DNA of 64,000 nt from Saxidomus purpurata (Eukaryota; Mollusca; Bivalvia; Venerida; Veneridae), in NCBI GenBank assembly GCA_022818135.1, contig JAFMSR010000017.1, positions 2,349,367 to 2,413,366 on the forward strand, given 5' to 3'. Under the pieces are notes generated by a model. The model did no database searches. It was not told where the DNA came from and saw only the letters and a list, made by a program, of their open reading frames with translations. Position numbers and translations under genes: made by a program. Shown here in pieces: positions 59,595-64,000 of the stretch. Every line of letters begins with the position of its first letter. Position 1 is the first letter of the stretch.

Positions 59595-59827
59595 AACACT
59601 TATGGTTCATGAAATGTTCTTGATTGTCCAATAACATCAGATCATGGATATTTCAAGAACTTTGTTTGATGCTTCAGTGGTTCATGAACTGTTCATGGAC
59701 TCCTTTTAAGAACAGTTCATGCCCAAAAGTTCATGAACATCAATCAAGAACTTATCAAGTATAGTTCATGAAGCGTTCTTGAAAGGCTTGAAATGTTCAT
59801 GATTTCATGAACTGCATTTCGCAGGGG

Positions 59828-62700
59828 AAGTGCTTACAAGTATCGCATTTTCTATTTGTGAATGTATTTAAATGTTGCTAACTATCACTACTGTATCAAA
59901 ACTTATGGGCATATGTCTTGTTATGATATTATTTCTATTTCTGTTAAAATATCAGGAATTTGTTTATAGCAAAATACCTATTTTTTTACTTTTTTGCAAA
60001 ATACTTATTTTCTGTTTCCATTCTTTAAAATTTTGATATGTTTCGGATAGTTCTGAAGCTATAAAATGAACAGTGACTTCTACAAGAAGGTATACTGTGC
60101 AAGGTGGGTGGGGATATGTTACAGGCAATAATTCAAATGTATCTAATCCTTACACATAACTTTTAATCGCATTGTCCCTAAACATGTGTATGATTAATAC
60201 TATTGAATTATTGATTTACTAAATACATGTATATAGGAAGTAGGAAATTTCTTATGTCAGTGTAGAGACTGTCTAGGCCATCATGTATATCCAGAGTGGT
60301 TCTCTATTAGCCTGGTCACCAGGCCCTGAAATATATCTCTTTTACTAATAAATATCTATCAGTTTTGTTCAGGAGCCAGTCTACTATCCAGCGCCGATAA
60401 AACTGCCCCAGTGTACAAAGCAAAATCATATAAAATAGACTGGAAATAGTGCATGAAATAAAGTATATTGAAAAAACATAAATTTTATCAGACTAGTAAC
60501 TGGTCTAGTTCTCTATGTACAAACAACCACTTGAAGATGTTGATGGAACTTCAAAAGATAATTTGTAAAATTCACTAAAAATAGTTTGGTTGCTTTTATT
60601 TTGCATTGGATTGTGGATACATTTCAGATATGAAACTGAATTACATTGTATTGAAAGAGTGACTGCCCTTTGTAACAAAGGGCTCGACCCGTTATGTATC
60701 CAAATGTGCCTGAAATTTTATTGAAATTTTAATTTCCAATTTCCAACTTATATTAATAGACACCTTACAACATTTTCCGTGCCGTTGGAACGTCAAACAC
60801 GTCGGCCATGTACAGTGTAAAGTCATGCGTGACGTCATAAAATGACTGATAGTGGAAAACGTCATGGTAAAAGACAAAAGCCTCAATTCAACCGAAAATT
60901 TAAAGGTATTTCTCTACGTCGCCCACGACGTCTCTTACATCGGCTCTGTTATATCAACAAATCTTTCGGGCAATAAAATTTCATTGTGGGCGAAGCGTGG
61001 AAAAGCTTTCAATTAAAAAAAAAAACAACAAAAAACAACAGATAACATCTGCAGTAAGTTTCTCGGTGTGTCACTCTAAAACATGGGAAATAATAGAAAG
61101 CGTATCATTTGCACGGCCATTTTTGACGTCGAATCGGTGCGTACAAAGCATATAAATTTCATTCGTGTGTTTAAATATTCTAAATGTCTTTCACATAATT
61201 ATTTTAACGGCAATAACATTTAATCTTCAGCATGTATGCATGTCTTTCTCCATCGTAACAAAATCTCGACACTAAATATCAGCGTCTTGTAGGAAAACTG
61301 TTTGAATTTTAATTTTCCCTCAGACTACCCTTGTTTCAAAATATTTTTTCGTCAGCCGTCGGATCTACGAAGAATTAGATTAAATGTTGCGTTACAAGGG
61401 TGTCCTAATTGTATTCATGCCTGCTTCTTTTTAAACAAAAAAGTAATAATTTTCTAAATGTTTTCTTGATCAAAATTTAATGTACATTTGCTTATCGGAT
61501 ATATTAAAGTCTCAACTACGAAAATGTTATAGGTGATCTACGCATTTTCTTTAACACACGTAATGAAATAATGCGTGTAAACAGTTAAAACGTGCATTAC
61601 AATTTCAGTTTGAAGCATAATAGACATCATGTGGTCCGCTTTCGAATTAATTTTCCATTTTATGGATTAACAGAAAGTTACGCTTTATTATGAAATGAAA
61701 TGATTATATACGTATACTTGGCACTATTCATCAAAACCCAGTTTAAGGACATGGATGTAAAGAGCTGGCATTCAAGGCGTGATGATACTTTATTAATTCT
61801 CTATAACTTGAATATATAACTTTTTGCCGTTATCTGCGTAAAATATGTAAATTTTAGCCATTTTTTGGTCCTGTCAAATGTTTTGATTAATGATAGATCG
61901 GAGATGAAACTGTGCAGATTGTGCTATTTTAGGACGGTGATGTAGATGGCAAATGTCTCTATTAGCAAATGCATGATATTGTATCAATAAGATATCCTGG
62001 TACGCAAATTTGAATTTTATTCGCTCGATTAATTCCTTTTAGTCAAAAGGTTCTCACCAACTTATAATTTGTGAAATACACAGAGAACATCATTCTTGCA
62101 TGATTCACCGGGGTTCTTTGTCAAATGAAAAACTATTGCCAAACATTTTCAATTAGGTTGAATTGCGATTTTATGCATGTTTTGGGGTTAAATTTAGAAA
62201 AAATATTTTTGATATCTTCCGTAGCTGAATGAGTGACTTTTGAACAGTCAGTCAAGATTCAATCAACGTGAAGGCAAACATTCAATTCAATTCATTTATT
62301 TAAAGTCGACTCAAAGCTGGCAGACTTTGAAATTCATTGATGCACGCATACGGAAGTGTATGGTTCAACACGACTTTTAAATACACGTGTAAGAATGTGT
62401 TTGTTATCGACGTAGGGCCCCTGAGTATGAATCAATGGAAAGTATTTTTCAGGCACTAGACTCATCAGTGTCAATTCATTTTCCTCACTCTTTTTCACGT
62501 TTAAATAAAATAACATTCAGTATCCGATGTGTTTTATATTTCTGAAGACAATTCGTGATGTTGACTAATAATTCAATTCTATTATCGGTTTGTATTCATT
62601 TCAAAATAAATTTTGATTGCTATTCGTTTTTCATTTGCATGTAAAAAAATCAAAAACATTCCTACTAGACATAAAGGTTTTCTTATCGCAAGCCATTTTA
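59828..62700. other. Unassigned intronic DNA
   Basis: AT-rich DNA with no recognised gene or RNA. A 19-bp hairpin (GCCCTTTGTAACAAAGGGC) lies at about 60668-60686. Short frames near 60692 and 62334 have no domains. Confidence 0.35.
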
Positions 62701-62710
62701 CTATTTATTC

Positions 62711-63012
62711 CGAAAAGAGATATCTCTCTAATTTAAAAGAGATATGTTTCGTTTTAATAGCGATATCTCTTTCACGTTGAGAGATGTCTTTGTACATGTA
62801 TCACAGAAAGATATCTCCTGAACATTAAAAGATATATCTTCTACTTACAGAGATATCTGTTTAACTTCACGTGAGAGATATTTCAGTAAGTAGAAGATAT
62901 ATCACTTATTGAAATATATCTTGTTATGCAATAGAGATATCTCTAGAATTGAAAATGATATCTCTTAAAAGACAAGAGATATCTTTCAAGAATTATTTGT
63001 GAGTGATATCTT
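62711..63012. repeat. Phased array of AGATATCT palindromes
   Basis: About fourteen GATATC-like centres start at 62719, 62741, 62762, 62783, 62810, 62831, 62852, 62877, 62896, 62913, 62936, 62957, 62978 and 63005. Steps of 21 bp dominate, with a few of 17-27. The best units are AAGAGATATCTCT and TAGAGATATCTCTA. The sequences between centres are unrelated to each other. Confidence 0.85.
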
Positions 63013-63403
63013 TTAAAGCAACAAAGAAATACTAACTGATCCCCGTAGTTTATTTCGTACTCGAAATTGTTCGTCCGGGGTCAGTGCATAACCAGTGCAT
63101 TGCCCGATCGGGCTTGGAAAAGTCGTCTTCTAAAAAACTGAAAGCAGTTGTGTTTGTAGTCATATAGATTGTATTATATGACAAAGACAAACAAATCACA
63201 TACTACTGTTAAATGATGAGTTGAATAGGTGACGCAAAGAGTAAATCAAATTACGATAAATCGCGAATATGAATGACTTGGTATTTTCACAGAAAGTTAT
63301 GAAAGGTCTTATATATGGAACGCAATAATTACTCGTGTGAAACATCCGGATTCGTTATAATCCGGCAATTTACGGTATCGTTCGGAAATATCCTAACCAT
63401 CTC

Positions 63404-63838
63404 ATTATAACGACGTAACTACCGCATATAATGACAAACCTATCGCATATAAAGAAATTACTACCGCATATAATGCTGGAAGCACAGCATATAAGGAAAT
63501 CGCATGTACAGCATATAATGCGAGATCCACAGCGCATATTAACGAAAGTACAACACATAATGTGATTTGCATTGCATATAAGGATAAAAGCACCACACAT
63601 AATGGACTCAGTCACTACCACATATATTTCATTTTGTACATCATATAATGTAAAAAGCACCACGTATAACGTTTTATCTACTACACACAATAACAAATCT
63701 ACTGCATATATTGGTGTTTGTACCGCACACAAATTCAAATGCACTGCATATAAAGACAGTACCACCACATATAAGAAGAGTTGTACTACATATAACAAAG
63801 AAAGTACAGCATATAAAGTAACTTGTACCACATGTTAA
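63404..63838. repeat. 21-bp-phased array of CATATAA motifs with variable spacers
   Basis: About twenty units: a conserved half resembling ACCACATATAA alternates with a variable half of about 10 bp. Motif starts are 63425, 63446, 63467 and 63488, then 63512, 63533, 63554, 63575 and 63596, then 63621, 63642, 63663, 63684, 63705, 63726, 63747, 63768, 63789, 63810 and 63831. Almost all steps are exactly 21 bp. Because 21 is a multiple of three, the minus strand stays open for 153 codons; I treat that frame as a by-product. Confidence 0.9.
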
Positions 63839-63874
63839 ATTTATTGAGTAAGATTATTCTTTTAAACATTTCAG

Positions 63875-64000
63875 TGTTGATAAAAAGTACCATATATGCC
63901 GGAGGACCATCTAAAATACGACAGCTGAGTGAAGATCGCTTTAACTCGATTAACTTTGATCCCAATCCAACCATTCGTCATTCATGTTGGACCTTGATTC
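63875..64000 (+). CDS. SLC5-family transporter copy 4, exon 2 (5' part, cut by window end)
   Basis: Acceptor TTTCAG|TG at 63873-63874, then an open frame identical in layout to exon 2 of copies 1 and 2 through the SEDRFNSINFDPNP segment. One notable change: the phenylalanine of the HSFWTL motif (residue 242 in copy 1 numbering) is cysteine here. The exon continues past the window, so integrity cannot be judged. Confidence 0.85.

Larger units (their letters stand above)
58031..59827. mobile_element. TIR transposon with 11-bp-phased TTCATGAA subterminal arrays
   Basis: The left end CCCCTGCGAAATG at 58031 is matched by CATTTCGCAGGGG ending at 59827, a perfect 13-bp inverted pair. Just inside both ends lie arrays of the palindrome TTCATGAA, often extended to GTTCATGAAC. 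In the left array, starts at 58055, 58066, 58077, 58088; 58173, 58184, 58195; 58242, 58253, 58264; 58290, 58301; and 58317, 58328 are 11 bp apart within each run. The centre contains a MITE (58891-59340) and an R1 fragment (59510-59594). No transposase frame is visible, so it would be non-autonomous. Confidence 0.75.
42013..63874 (+). other. Expanded intron of transporter copy 4 (about 21.9 kb)
   Basis: Ancestral intron sequence survives as islands: just after the donor; about 50960-51685 (matching about 3040-3720 of copy 1, including ACTATGCATATGTTA and ATATACATAATGCTA); and the last 37 bp before the acceptor (TTCTTTTAAACATTTCAG as in copy 1). The rest is inserted: about 42060-50955 (repeats plus a LINE) and about 51685-63837 (nested DNA elements and motif arrays). 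Confidence 0.8.

Noticed and set aside
60830..60837. TGACGTCA as a CRE-type promoter element
   Set aside because: A single site with no gene start nearby and inside an intron; not enough to call regulation.
63370..63831. 153-codon minus-strand open frame
   Set aside because: It exists because the array period (21) is a multiple of three; the variable halves show no codon-like conservation.
63404..63838. CRISPR-like array (repeat plus variable spacer)
   Set aside because: The conserved half is only about 11 bp and degenerate, the period is 21 bp, and the context is a eukaryotic intron with no cas genes. Only the superficial repeat-spacer pattern is shared.

Overview
The window reads as a stretch of an AT-rich animal genome, most likely a marine bivalve mollusc. 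Genes are split by GT-AG introns, there are no bacterial-style operons, and most of the DNA is transposon debris of kinds I associate with bivalves: repeats built on CCTTGACC words, a GGCC-AAGATGGCC-TCGCTCACC repeat, tRNA-headed SINEs and decayed non-LTR retrotransposons. The species is not determined by the sequence.

The dominant gene content is a local cluster of SLC5-family sodium/solute symporter genes, closest in layout to the sodium-coupled monocarboxylate transporters (SLC5A8/SLC5A12 type). Each gene has two coding exons joined in phase 1. Copy 1 (1706-5043) and copy 2 (13719-18531) are intact and predict 626 and 627 residues. Copy 3 (about 36310-37551, minus strand) is an inverted exon-2-only pseudogene. 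Copy 4 has an intact exon 1 (41400-42012), but its exon 2 starts only at 63875 and leaves the window, so its intron is about 21.9 kb against 1.5 kb in copy 1. Copies 1, 2 and 4 share a duplicated 5' flank that carries the same SINE.

Region by region: 1-5043 is unit 1. 5044-8140 is its 3' flank with repeat R1, a corrupt-looking homopolymer block and a 104-bp palindrome. 8140-19400 is unit 2, with a 2-kb repeat insertion upstream and an internal tandem duplication that left an orphan piece of exon 1 in the intron. 19400-21150 holds a LINE fragment. 21319-28182 contains a candidate six-exon gene for a repetitive, cysteine-containing protein. 28200-35600 is repeats and LINE remains. 35880-37600 is the inverted pseudogene, and 37600-39765 is tandem and dispersed repeats. 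39765-64000 is unit 4, whose intron contains a LINE (about 46850-50930) and a nested block of about 12 kb (about 51685-63837).

The most unusual signals lie in that 12-kb block. Three different motif arrays have non-homologous spacers but nearly fixed, helix-like spacing: TTCATGAA every 11 bp inside a transposon with terminal inverted repeats; AGATATCT mostly every 21 bp; and a CATATAA-type motif every 21 bp, ending 37 bp before the copy-4 exon-2 splice junction. A second strong candidate for novelty is the phase-consistent exon chain at 21319-28033. A dispersed family (R1, ten copies) repeatedly ends at the same 3' terminus and is often truncated in its own TG/CA tract.
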